Source: Rhizobium sp. BT03 (lineage in GTDB: Bacteria; Pseudomonadota; Alphaproteobacteria; Rhizobiales; Rhizobiaceae). From it: a stretch of 64,000 nucleotides of DNA. A model generated the notes under the pieces. That model saw only the letters and a program-made list of their open reading frames with translations, was not told where the DNA came from and did no database searches. The stretch's first letter is position 1. Each line of letters begins with the position of its first letter. Of this stretch, positions 35,827 through 44,051 are shown one piece after another. The position numbers were made by a program, and so were the translations under genes. The DNA lies in assembly GCF_030053155.1 (NCBI RefSeq), contig NZ_CP125640.1:2356001-2420000 (forward strand), written 5' to 3'.

Positions 35827-35866
35827 TTGGTGAAAGGCTTCGCCTCGAGCGCAGCCAGACAGGGAC

Positions 35867-37399
35867 ATGATGATCAAGGTTTTCTTCGCGCCTTCGGCGC
35901 GCTTCGCTCGGCAGATCTCCCTCAGGGCTGCGCTCACGGCCGGACTGGTGATGGCGGCGATGGCGCCGGCCGAGGCGGCCAAGACCACCCTCACCCTCGG
36001 CATGAGCGTCGAGCCGACCGGCCTCGACCCGACGATCGCGGCGCCGGTGGCGATCGGCCAGGTGACCTGGCAGAATGTGTTCGAGGGACTGGTGACGATC
36101 GACCAGGCCGGCAAGATCCGGCCGCAGCTGGCGAAAAACTGGGAGATTTCGCCCGATGGCCTGACCTATACGCTCAAGCTGCAGAGCGGCGTCAGATTCC
36201 ATGACGGCGAGGCCTTCGATGCGGCGAGCGCCAAATTTTCGCTCGACCGCGCCCGCGGCGCGGATTCGGTCAATCCGCAGAAGCGCTTCTTCGCCTCGAT
36301 CGCCTCGATCGATACGCCCGATGCCGAAACGCTGGTGCTGCATCTCTCGACGCCGACCGGCAGCCTGATCTACTGGCTCGGCTGGCCGGCTTCGGTGATG
36401 GTCGCGCCGAAGACGGCCGCCGGCGACAAGGTGACGCCGGTCGGCACCGGCCCCTTCAAATTCGTCGGCTGGGCGAAGGGCGACAAGGTCGAGTTGGAAA
36501 AGAATGCCGATTACTGGAACAAGGCTGCGGCCGCCAAGCTCGACAAGGTGACCTTCCGTTTCATCGCCGATCCGCAGGCGCAGGCGGCTGCGCTGAAATC
36601 CGGCGATCTCGATGCCTTTCCGGAATTTGCAGCACCCGAGCTGATGAGCTCCTTCGACGGTGATACCAGGCTCGTCACCCGGATCGGCAATACCGAGCTC
36701 AAGGTCGTCGCCGGCATGAACAATGCCAGGAAGCCGTTCGACGACAAGCGCGTGCGCCAGGCGCTGATGATGGCGATCGACCGCAAGACGGTGATCGACG
36801 GTGCATGGTCCGGCCTCGGCACGCCGATCGGCAGCCATTACACGCCGAACGATCCCGGCTATCAGGATATGACCGGCGTGCTTCCCTATGACGTCGAGAA
36901 GGCGAAAGCGCTGCTTGCCGAAGCCGGCTATCCCAACGGCTTCACCTTCACGATCAAATCGCCGCAGATGGCCTATGCGCCGCGCAGCGCCGAGGTGATG
37001 CAGGCGATGTTTGCCGAGATCGGCGTGACGATGAATATCGAGCCGACCGAATTTCCGGCGAAATGGGTCCAGGACATCATGAAGGACCGCAACTTCGACA
37101 TGACCATCGTCGCCCATGCCGAGCCGCTCGACATCGACATCTACGGGCGCGATCCCTATTATTTCAATTACAAAAACCCAGTCTTCAACGCGCTGATGAA
37201 GAAGGTCCAGGAGACGACCGATCCCGCCGCGCAGAATGCGATCTATGGCGAGGCGCAGAAGATTCTCGCCGAAGACGTGCCGGCGCTCTACCTCTTCGTC
37301 ATGCCGAAACTCGGGGTCTGGGATAGGAAGCTGAAGGGGCTGTGGGAGAACGAGCCGATCCCGTCCAATGTGTTGTCCGGGGTTTCGTGGGAGGAGTGA
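35867..37399 (+). CDS. ABC transporter substrate-binding protein, family 5 (peptide/opine/nickel type)
   Basis: 510-residue periplasmic binding protein. The signal peptide runs from a basic start through LRAALTAGLVMAAMAPAEAA. The mature protein opens LTLGMSVEPTGLDPTIAAPV and has the SBP_bac_5 landmarks WQNVFEGLVTIDQAGKIRPQ, SPDGLTYTLKLQSGVRFHDG and VRQALMMAIDRKTVID. Substrate is probably a di- or oligopeptide or related compound, in keeping with the neighbouring P1 peptidase. Two permease genes follow after a 351-base gap that contains a palindromic repeat. Confidence 0.9.
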   Translation: MMIKVFFAPSARFARQISLRAALTAGLVMAAMAPAEAAKTTLTLGMSVEPTGLDPTIAAPVAIGQVTWQNVFEGLVTIDQAGKIRPQLAKNWEISPDGLTYTLKLQSGVRFHDGEAFDAASAKFSLDRARGADSVNPQKRFFASIASIDTPDAETLVLHLSTPTGSLIYWLGWPASVMVAPKTAAGDKVTPVGTGPFKFVGWAKGDKVELEKNADYWNKAAAAKLDKVTFRFIADPQAQAAALKSGDLDAFPEFAAPELMSSFDGDTRLVTRIGNTELKVVAGMNNARKPFDDKRVRQALMMAIDRKTVIDGAWSGLGTPIGSHYTPNDPGYQDMTGVLPYDVEKAKALLAEAGYPNGFTFTIKSPQMAYAPRSAEVMQAMFAEIGVTMNIEPTEFPAKWVQDIMKDRNFDMTIVAHAEPLDIDIYGRDPYYFNYKNPVFNALMKKVQETTDPAAQNAIYGEAQKILAEDVPALYLFVMPKLGVWDRKLKGLWENEPIPSNVLSGVSWEE

Positions 37400-37581
37400 G
37401 GCGGCCCTGATGGGGATGCAGAAGACCTTGGAGAGATCCGGCATGTATTTGGCCGATATAGGGCACAGCCTTTCCCCTATCTCGCAAAGTCAGTTCAACC
37501 TGCGTTGGCATTGTTTGATTTCGCAGGCGGATGGCGCTCCTAGTACCGGCGCCTCGGAGAGCTCCTTCCGCCCGCCCCACC

Positions 37582-37673
37582 CTCCGTCATGCTCGGCCTT
37601 GAGCCGAGCATCCACACGGCACCCACGAGCAGCCGCGGCATGGATCCTCGGCTCAAGGCCGAGGAGGACGGAG
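37582..37673. repeat. BIME-like palindromic repeat inside the ABC operon
   Basis: Two 33-base arms, 37582-37614 and 37641-37673, are near-perfect reverse complements. Each arm is itself a hairpin (GCTCGGC-CTTGA-GCCGAGC and CCTCGGC-TCAAG-GCCGAGG). This is the design of the rhizobial interspersed palindromic elements (RIME/BIME-like). It sits in the 351-base gap between the binding-protein and the first permease gene. The rest of the gap (37400-37750) holds no gene I can recognise. Confidence 0.75.
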
Positions 37674-37750
37674 AGTGGGGTTGGCCTTCTCGCCAAACCC
37701 ACCGCCAGCGCATCGGAGAGCCGCAGCGCCATCCCGCCAGCGTGGCCCGC

Positions 37751-38698
37751 ATGATCGCACTCCTCGCCCGCCGCTTCGCCGGCCTCCTCGTCACGCTCGT
37801 CATCGTCTCACTGCTGATCTTCGCCGTCATGGATCTCCTGCCCGGCGATCCCGCCTCGATCATGCTCGGCACCTCGGCAAGCCCGGAGACCTTGGCGGCG
37901 CTGCGGCATGATCTCGGGCTCGATCAGCCGCTCATCCTGCGTTACGGGCGATGGCTGGCCGGCCTATTCTCCGGCGATATCGGCAATTCCTACACCTATG
38001 GCGTTCCGGTCGCCGGGCTGATTGTCGAGAGGCTGGCGGTGACGCTGCCGCTGGCGCTAATGGCGGTCGTGCTTTCGGTGGCGATTGCCCTGCCGCTCGG
38101 GGCGCTGGCTGCGTCGCGTCGCGGCGGTCTCTTCGGCATCATCGCAACGCTGTTTTCGCAGGTCAGCATTGCCGTGCCCGCCTTCTGGGGGGCGCTGCTG
38201 CTGATCATCCTGTTTTCGACGATGCTCGGGCTGATGCCGGCCGGCGGCTTTCCGGGCTGGAGTGCCGGCCTTCTGCCGGCGTTGCAGGCGCTTGTCATGC
38301 CGGCCGTCGCGCTGGCGATGCCGCAGGCCGGCGTGTTGACGCGGGTGGCGCGCTCGGCAGTGCTCGAGACGCTGCATGAGGATTTTGCCCGCACAGCCGT
38401 CGCCAAGGGGCTTTCGCGCGGTGCCGTGCTGTGGCGGCATATCGTGCCGAACGCGCTGATCCCGATCCTCACCATGATCGGGCTGCAATTCACCTTTCTC
38501 GTCGCCGGCGCGGTGCTGGTGGAAAACGTCTTCAACCTGCCCGGCCTCGGGCGGTTGGCGCTGCAGGCGCTCTCCCAGCGCGACATCATCGTCATGCAGG
38601 ACGTCGTGCTGTTCTTCGCCGCCCTCGTCATCCTGGTGAATTTCATCGTCGATCTCTCTTACCTCACGATCGATCCCAGGATGAGAAAGGCGGTTTGA
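37751..38698 (+). CDS. ABC transporter permease, DppB/OppB type
   Basis: 315-residue inner-membrane permease with about six membrane segments. It starts FAGLLVTLVIVSLLIFAVMD followed by the family motif LLPGDPASIMLG and GLDQPLILRYGRWLAGLFSG. The EAA-loop is ARTAVAKGLSRGAVLWRHIV followed by PNALIP. ATG 37751 lies right after the end of the repeat-bearing gap; the frame extends upstream through the repeat but that part is not protein-like. The next permease begins three bases after its stop. Confidence 0.9.
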   Translation: MIALLARRFAGLLVTLVIVSLLIFAVMDLLPGDPASIMLGTSASPETLAALRHDLGLDQPLILRYGRWLAGLFSGDIGNSYTYGVPVAGLIVERLAVTLPLALMAVVLSVAIALPLGALAASRRGGLFGIIATLFSQVSIAVPAFWGALLLIILFSTMLGLMPAGGFPGWSAGLLPALQALVMPAVALAMPQAGVLTRVARSAVLETLHEDFARTAVAKGLSRGAVLWRHIVPNALIPILTMIGLQFTFLVAGAVLVENVFNLPGLGRLALQALSQRDIIVMQDVVLFFAALVILVNFIVDLSYLTIDPRMRKAV

Positions 38699-38701
38699 GA
38701 C

Positions 38702-39562
38702 ATGGCTCCCGTCGTTTCCACCGCCGTTGCCGGCCGCCGCGACCTTAAACTTAGCCGGAGAATGAACCTGGTTTCCGGAGCCGTGATTATCGGCCTGCTG
38801 TTTGCCGTTGCGCTTCTATCGCTCGTCTGGACGCCGCTACCGCCGGCGAAAATGCAGATCATCCATAAGCTGCAGCCGCCGCTTGCCTTCGGCCTGCTCG
38901 GCACCGATCAGTTCGGCCGCGACGTGCTGTCGATGCTGATGGCGGGATGCTGGAATTCGCTGTCGATCACCGTCACGGCGGTTGCGGTCGGCGGGACGCT
39001 CGGCTCGATCGCCGGCATTTCCGCGGCGGCAATTCGCGGCCCTTTCGAAGCGCTGCTGACGCGCATCTGCGACGTCATCTTCGCACTGCCGCCGATCCTG
39101 TCGGCCATGGTGCTCGGCGCCTTTCTCGGGCCCGGGCGTTTCACGGCAATCACCGCGATCGCCGTCTTCATGATCCCGGTCTTTGCACGGGTGACACTGG
39201 CAACCTCGCTGCAGGCGTGGAGCCGCGACTATGTTATGGCGGCGCGCGCACTCGGCAATACGCGCCTGACCATTTCGCTGCGCCACGTGCTGCCGAACAT
39301 CATCAGCCAGATTATCGTGCACGGCGCCATCCAGCTGGGGCTGGCGATCCTGACCGAAGCCGGTCTCAGTTTCCTCGGGCTCGGCATGGCGCCGCCGGCG
39401 CCGAGCTGGGGACGGATGCTGGCCGAGGCGCAAACCTATCTGGCGCTCGCGCCCTGGCTGGCGATCCTGCCCGGTCTTGCCATCGCGCTCGCAGTCTTCG
39501 GTTTCAACATGCTTGGCGACGGCTTGCGCGACCTTCTCGACCCGCGCGAGACGCGACCCTGA
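38702..39562 (+). CDS. ABC transporter permease, DppC/OppC type
   Basis: 286-residue partner permease. It has the N-terminal OppC segment followed by LLGTDQFGRDVLSMLMAGCW, the membrane region ICDVIFALPPILSAMVLGAF, and the EAA motif MAARALGNTRLTISLRHVLP with NIISQIIVHGAIQ. ATG 38702. This is the last gene of the cluster: the following gene is convergent and abuts it without a gap. No ATP-binding subunit genes are present, so the ATPases must be encoded elsewhere. Confidence 0.9.
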   Translation: MAPVVSTAVAGRRDLKLSRRMNLVSGAVIIGLLFAVALLSLVWTPLPPAKMQIIHKLQPPLAFGLLGTDQFGRDVLSMLMAGCWNSLSITVTAVAVGGTLGSIAGISAAAIRGPFEALLTRICDVIFALPPILSAMVLGAFLGPGRFTAITAIAVFMIPVFARVTLATSLQAWSRDYVMAARALGNTRLTISLRHVLPNIISQIIVHGAIQLGLAILTEAGLSFLGLGMAPPAPSWGRMLAEAQTYLALAPWLAILPGLAIALAVFGFNMLGDGLRDLLDPRETRP

Positions 39563-40420
39563 TCAGCCGATCGGACGGCGGTAACCGGTCGGCTGCTCGT
39601 AAAGCCAGCCGATGCGCTTGACGGCAGCCTCGAAATTCTCGCGCGCCACCGTCATGCTGTGGCCGTTGGCGTGGAGGATGGTTTCCGGATCCTCGAAGAC
39701 GGCGACATGGCCCTTCCAGAACACCAGGTCGCCGCGGCGGATTTCGGAACGGTCGATCGGCCGGCCGAGGCCGGCTGCCTGCATGTCGGTATCGCGCGGC
39801 GCGTCTCTGCCCGTCATCAGCATCGCCAGCTGGACGAGACCGGAGCAATCGATGCCAAGGCCGGAGCGTCCGCCCCAGAGATAGGGCGTCTCCAGGAAAC
39901 GGGCTGCAATCTCGACGTAATCGGCGGCATCGAGCGCGCCGATCGGCTGGACGTGCCTGGCGAAGATCGCGGTTCCATCCTCGAGCACGACATAGCGATT
40001 GCCGCGCGCTTCGGCCTCGCCGGCGACATGGACGCGGCTTCCCATCGACAGGATGGCCTGGTGGGGTTTGCGCAGCTCCGGTTCCGGATAGAGGAAGGTG
40101 CGCTGGACGGTGACGATATGGGTCGGCACCGGACGGCCTTGCGACAGCGCCTCTGCAGGGAGATATCCGACGTAGCCGTCCGAAGCGGCTTTCACCCAGC
40201 ACCAGCCGGCGGCGCGATCGAAAACCGTCACATCCTCGCCGAGAAGCAGCTCGGTATCGATGCCACGCGCAAGATCGGGTTCGGGGCGCAAGGCCGCGAC
40301 CGGAATGGCGACGCGGGCCGGGGCGCCTTCGACGAAGCGCGACGCCTCCACCTTGCCTTCGAGCCGCGCTTCGGCGAGATCGGGCCGATAGGCATGCAGG
40401 CGGCGGTCGAGCATCGTCAT
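39563..40420 (-). CDS. NlpC/P60 (C40) peptidase with SH3-like domains
   Basis: 285-residue cell-wall peptide hydrolase, dipeptidyl-peptidase VI-like. Two bacterial SH3-type segments come first (GEDVTVFDRAAGWCWVKAAS and TVQRTFLYPEPELRKPHQAI), then the papain-like domain with catalytic Cys in GGRSGLGIDCSGLVQLAM, His in RGDLVFWKGHVAVF and a third polar residue in ETILHANGHSMT. No signal peptide is seen, suggesting a cytoplasmic role in recycling murein peptides. Start ATG 40420. It lies 35 bases after the MarR gene in the same direction, so both may share the dyad-containing promoter. Confidence 0.85.
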   Translation of the reverse strand: MTMLDRRLHAYRPDLAEARLEGKVEASRFVEGAPARVAIPVAALRPEPDLARGIDTELLLGEDVTVFDRAAGWCWVKAASDGYVGYLPAEALSQGRPVPTHIVTVQRTFLYPEPELRKPHQAILSMGSRVHVAGEAEARGNRYVVLEDGTAIFARHVQPIGALDAADYVEIAARFLETPYLWGGRSGLGIDCSGLVQLAMLMTGRDAPRDTDMQAAGLGRPIDRSEIRRGDLVFWKGHVAVFEDPETILHANGHSMTVARENFEAAVKRIGWLYEQPTGYRRPIG

Positions 40421-40455
40421 TGAGTTTCCTTTCAGATGGCCTTTCAAATGGCCTC

Positions 40456-40806
40456 TCAGAGCGGCAGCCGGCGGGCCTGATCACGGACGAGGTCGCCGAG
40501 CTTTTCCAGGTATAGCGCGCCGCCGACGGTGCGCTTGATGATCACGCTGCGCCGGTCGGCATCGTCGCGCACACGATCGACCAGGCCCATCTCACCCATC
40601 GTGTCCAAGGCGCGGGTAATGACCGGCTTGGTGACCTCGAGTGTCGCGGCAAGCCCGCGCACCGTATGCGGCGGCGGCACCAGATAAATATGCAGCAGGA
40701 TCGCCATCTGGCGCAACGTCAAATCGCGGTCATCGTGGCGGACCTGATCGAGCGCCACGCCATGCCAGAGCCCCAGCGCCTGCGAGGCGGTCAGTTCGAT
40801 CGGCAC
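40456..40806 (-). CDS. MarR-family winged-helix regulator
   Basis: 116-residue regulator. The winged helix is clear: LTLRQMAILLHIYLVPPPHT, VRGLAATLEVTKPVITRALD, TMGEMGLVDRVRDDADRRSV with the Asp-Arg-Arg wing typical of MarR. It starts at a GTG (40806) behind GGAGGGG, an excellent ribosome-binding site. The region directly upstream is a nested dyad (40814-40848), whose near arm touches the ribosome-binding site, so autoregulation is likely. The gene leads into the NlpC/P60 gene. Confidence 0.85.
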   Translation of the reverse strand: MPIELTASQALGLWHGVALDQVRHDDRDLTLRQMAILLHIYLVPPPHTVRGLAATLEVTKPVITRALDTMGEMGLVDRVRDDADRRSVIIKRTVGGALYLEKLGDLVRDQARRLPL

Positions 40807-40813
40807 GGCCCCT

Positions 40814-40848
40814 CCGGAAAATCGTTACGCTAACGTTTCATTTTCCGG
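40814..40848. promoter_or_regulatory. Nested dyad at the marR start
   Basis: A 35-base element with outer arms CCGGAAAAT (40814-40822) and ATTTTCCGG (40840-40848), perfect 9-base complements, around inner arms CGTTA (40823-40827) and TAACG (40831-40835). It ends eight bases from the GTG start of the MarR gene, and the outer arm overlaps the first bases of the GGAGG ribosome-binding site. It could be a repressor operator or an RNA hairpin affecting translation. Confidence 0.55.
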
Positions 40849-40964
40849 CAGTTGCCATGGACATGCAAGAGGCGGCAGGAATTGCCGCCCGGCAGGGTGA
40901 ATAAAATTTTAACGATCGGCAGCGCGGGCAATATGCGACCGCCCCTCAGCCCTCGTTTGCACCG

Positions 40965-42356
40965 TCAGCGGAGGCTCTCGCGGATATGATGGAAGAGCGC
41001 GCGGATTGCCTGTGCTTCGCCGCCGCCCGGCGAATGCGGCCGCTCGGACTGCGCCCAGCCGTAAATGTCGAAATGCGCCCAGCTCTTCGCCTTGCCGACG
41101 AAACGCTTGAGGAAAAGTGCGGCGGTGATCGCCCCCGCCATGCCGCCGGCCGGCGCGTTGGTGAGATCGGCGAATTTGGCGCGGATATCCTTTTCGTAGC
41201 CGGCATAGAGCGGCAGCCGCCAGATCGGATCGTCGGTTTCCAGGCTCGCTTCGGTCAGGTCGTGCGCCAGATTGGCGTCATCGGTGAAGAAGGGCGGGAG
41301 ATCCGGACCCAGCGCAACGCGGGCAGCGCCCGTCAGCGTCGCCATGTCGATCAGGAGATCGGGCTCTTCCTCGTCGGCATAGGCAAGCGCATCGGCAAGG
41401 ATCAGACGGCCTTCGGCGTCGGTATTGTCGATCTGGACGGTCAGGCCCTTGCGGCTCTTATAGATGTCGCCGGGGCGGAAGGCATTGGAGGAGATGGCGT
41501 TTTCGACGACGGGGACGATGACGCGCAGGTCGACCCTCAGCTTGGCGTCCATGATCATCAGAGCAAGCCCCATGACATTGGCGGCACCACCCATGTCCTT
41601 CTTCATCAGCAGCATGGAGGCGGCGGGCTTGATATCGAGGCCGCCGGTATCGAAGCAGACGCCCTTGCCGACGAGCGTCACCTTGCGATGACCCTTCTTG
41701 CCCCAGCGCAGTTCGAGAAGGCGTGGCGCATCGGCGCTGGCGCGGCCGACGGTATGAACCAGCGGGAAATTCTGCTCGAGCAGCTCGTCGCCCGTGATAA
41801 CCGATACCTCTGCCTTGTAATGTGCAGCCAAACCACGGAACACGGTTTCGAGCTGGTTCGGCCCCATGTCATTGGTCGGCGTATTGATGAGGTCGCGGGC
41901 GAGAAAGACGCCGGCGAGCTGGCGCTTGATGTCGGCACTGTCGGCATCGCGGGGGATCATCAGTGTCGCCGCCGGCGATTTTTCGGATTTGTAGCGGTCG
42001 AAACGATAGCTGCCGAGACCAAAGCCGAGCGCCAGGCGATTTGCCGTCAACGGTGCGGTTTCGATGTGCCAGTCGCCGGCGGGCAGCGCCCGGGCGAGCC
42101 TGCCGGTGATGTAAGGCTGCTCGGACGGATTGGTGCCGACGCCAAAAAGCGCGCCGCCGAGATGGCCTTCGGCCGTCGGGATCAGCAGCAGCGACCCGCT
42201 TTCGGCTTTGTAGCCCGCCTTCTGCGCCCAATCGAGCGCGATCGGATCGATCGTGCCGGTCTCGATATGGGCAGGGGTGACGGCAAAGATCGGCAGCGTC
42301 GAACCGCCCTTCGTGTTGAAAGGGGTCGGTCTCTCGATGAACTGATAGGGGGCCAT
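40965..42356 (-). CDS. M17 leucyl aminopeptidase family protein (PepA/PepB-like)
   Basis: 463-residue cytoplasmic metallopeptidase that removes N-terminal residues from peptides. The N-terminal domain is followed by the catalytic domain with VTLVGKGVCFDTGGLDIKPA (metal-binding Lys and Asp), MKKDMGGAANVMGLALMIMD and the signature QIDNTDAEGRLILADALAYA. DIYGWAQSERPHSPGG near the end is common in the alphaproteobacterial group. Start ATG 42356 (MAPYQFIERPTP). Divergent from the TadD gene; the spacer holds a CtrA-like box. Confidence 0.92.
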   Translation of the reverse strand: MAPYQFIERPTPFNTKGGSTLPIFAVTPAHIETGTIDPIALDWAQKAGYKAESGSLLLIPTAEGHLGGALFGVGTNPSEQPYITGRLARALPAGDWHIETAPLTANRLALGFGLGSYRFDRYKSEKSPAATLMIPRDADSADIKRQLAGVFLARDLINTPTNDMGPNQLETVFRGLAAHYKAEVSVITGDELLEQNFPLVHTVGRASADAPRLLELRWGKKGHRKVTLVGKGVCFDTGGLDIKPAASMLLMKKDMGGAANVMGLALMIMDAKLRVDLRVIVPVVENAISSNAFRPGDIYKSRKGLTVQIDNTDAEGRLILADALAYADEEEPDLLIDMATLTGAARVALGPDLPPFFTDDANLAHDLTEASLETDDPIWRLPLYAGYEKDIRAKFADLTNAPAGGMAGAITAALFLKRFVGKAKSWAHFDIYGWAQSERPHSPGGGEAQAIRALFHHIRESLR

Positions 42357-42389
42357 GATTGTCCTTCGGCGGTCGTAAGGAATCACTCC

Positions 42390-42404
42390 TTAACGGTCTG
42401 TTAG
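42390..42404 (+). promoter_or_regulatory. CtrA-like box upstream of tadD
   Basis: TTAA-N7-TTAG (42390-42393 and 42401-42404), one mismatch from the CtrA consensus TTAA-N7-TTAA, lies about 100 bases before the TadD gene. It overlaps a CTGTTA-N4-TAACAG inverted repeat. Its relation to pilus control is supported only by the better box at 52036. Confidence 0.35.
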
Positions 42405-42500
42405 GGTTAACAGACTATTGCTGGAGCGAAGATTGCGTCAAACCTTTCCCTGTTCCGCGTTCGAGGTCAGGCGCCGATTTCGGAATCCAGGGAACGCGTC

Positions 42501-43337
42501 ATGCCGGCCTCGCTCACCACCACATTAACCCATCGTATCCTGAGGCGCGCTGCCGCATCGCTGATCGTCCTGGCACTTGCCGGCTGCTCGACGACCAAGG
42601 ATCGGATGACGACCGGCTCGGTGCCGAAGCTCACCAAGCCGGTTGAAGAGATGGACGCGACCGAGCTGCGCTCGGCAACCGACCGGCTCGGCCAGGCCTA
42701 CGAAAAGAACCCGCGCGATCCGGTCACCGGCGTCAACTATGCCAATCTGCTGCGCATGAACGGCCGTGACGCGCAGGCGCTCGCCGTCATGCAGCAGGTG
42801 GCGATCAGCAATCCCGCCGACCGCAACGTGCTCGCCGCCTACGGCAAGGCGCAGGCGGCGGCCGGCCAGTTCCAGCAGGCGCTCGACACGATCGGCCGCG
42901 CCCAGACACCGGATCGTCCGGACTGGAAGCTGATCTCGGCCGAAGGCGCGATCCTCGATCAGATGGGTCGGGCAAGCGATGCCCGGCAGCGCTACCGCGA
43001 CGCGCTCGACATCCAGCCGAACGAGCCCTCGATCCTTTCCAACCTCGGCATGTCCTATGTGCTGACCGGCGATCTGCGCACCGCCGAAACCTATCTGCGC
43101 TCCGCCGCCAGTCAGCCCACCGCCGACAGCCGCGTCAGACAGAACCTTGCCCTCGTCGTCGGCCTGCAGGGACGTTTCCCGGAGGCCGAGCAGATCGCCC
43201 GGCGCGAACTTTCGCCACAGCAGGCCGATGCCAATGTCGCCTATCTCCGCGGCATGCTCTCGCAGCAGAATTCCTGGCAGAAGCTTGCCGCCAAGGACAA
43301 GACGCCGGGTGCCGCGGACGCCAGCAACACCAACTGA
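42501..43337 (+). CDS. tadD: Pilus assembly TPR lipoprotein TadD
   Basis: 278-residue outer-membrane-associated lipoprotein of the Tad/Flp pilus system, thought to help secretin assembly. A lipoprotein signal ends in VLALAGCS (lipid-anchored Cys), followed by several tetratricopeptide repeats, for example LGQAYEKNPRDPVTGVNYAN, YGKAQAAAGQFQQALDTIGR and DALDIQPNEPSILSNLGMSY. It is encoded on the strand opposite to cpaA-F/tadBC, convergent with a LysE-like gene that separates the two. Start ATG 42501. Confidence 0.85.
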   Translation: MPASLTTTLTHRILRRAAASLIVLALAGCSTTKDRMTTGSVPKLTKPVEEMDATELRSATDRLGQAYEKNPRDPVTGVNYANLLRMNGRDAQALAVMQQVAISNPADRNVLAAYGKAQAAAGQFQQALDTIGRAQTPDRPDWKLISAEGAILDQMGRASDARQRYRDALDIQPNEPSILSNLGMSYVLTGDLRTAETYLRSAASQPTADSRVRQNLALVVGLQGRFPEAEQIARRELSPQQADANVAYLRGMLSQQNSWQKLAAKDKTPGAADASNTN

Positions 43338-43344
43338 CGATGGT

Positions 43345-43977
43345 TTAGCGGACACTCAGGCCCGACAGAATGAGACGAAGTCCGAGGCCGCCCATGACGG
43401 CACCGGCGGCCCGGTCGATCCAGCTCTTCGCCGCGAAATAGAGCCGCCGCGGATGGCGGGCCGAAAAGGCCAGCGCCACGATCGAATACCACCCCGCTTC
43501 CACCGCAAAGACGCCGAGCGGCAGCGCAATCATCAGATCGAGCGGCACCGTCCTTGGCAGAAGTGCTGCAAAGAGGCTGGCATAGACGATGATGGTCTTC
43601 GGGTTGCTGAGCTGGGTCAGCAGCGCGGTCGTGAAGCTCAGCCTCGGCGCGCGGCGGTCATCGCCGGCGTCGGAAACCTCCAGCGGCTGCGCAGCACCTC
43701 TCCAGATATTGACGGCGATATAGATGAGATAGGCGCCGCCTGCGACCTTGAGCAAGATATAGAGCCATTCGAACTGCGACAGCAGCGCGGTCAGACCGGC
43801 GAGCGCCAATACGGCAAAAACCACCCCGCCGGCGCCCATGCCGAGTGCGGCGGCGAGACCGTCCAGCCGGGACCGCGAAATGGCAATCCTGGAGACGACG
43901 ACGAAGCTCGGGCCGGGGCTCATCGCGCCGACCGCCAGCGCTGCCATGATGCTGATGAAAACGCCTGCAGAAGACAT
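43345..43977 (-). CDS. LysE-family amino-acid exporter (RhtB-like)
   Basis: 210-residue inner-membrane protein with about six hydrophobic segments. The N-terminal motif MAALAVGAMSPGPSFVVVSR and FTTALLTQLSNPKTIIVYAS are hallmarks of the RhtB/LysE superfamily that export amino acids such as threonine or homoserine. It has no known link with pili and appears to be an insertion in the locus between tadC and tadD. Start ATG 43977. Confidence 0.88.
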   Translation of the reverse strand: MSSAGVFISIMAALAVGAMSPGPSFVVVSRIAISRSRLDGLAAALGMGAGGVVFAVLALAGLTALLSQFEWLYILLKVAGGAYLIYIAVNIWRGAAQPLEVSDAGDDRRAPRLSFTTALLTQLSNPKTIIVYASLFAALLPRTVPLDLMIALPLGVFAVEAGWYSIVALAFSARHPRRLYFAAKSWIDRAAGAVMGGLGLRLILSGLSVR

Positions 43978-44051
43978 TCGAAAACCCTCGTTCGAGATCG
44001 AAGGCTACTGCATTCTTCCTCAAATCGGAACCGGTTTGGACGGCGGCGAGC

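Noticed and set aside
35537..37444. 635-codon open frame antisense to the ABC binding-protein gene
   Set aside because: Opposite a well-supported SBP_bac_5 gene and part of the LysR gene; no domain features. High GC makes long antisense frames common.
37589..37750. N-terminal extension of the DppB-type permease through the palindromic repeat
   Set aside because: The extension is encoded by the repeat and lacks membrane character; the family start is the ATG at 37751.
43345..43977. LysE-like gene as part of the pilus machinery
   Set aside because: Its motifs are those of RhtB/LysE amino-acid exporters, with no counterpart in Tad systems; it appears to be a bystander between tadC and tadD.
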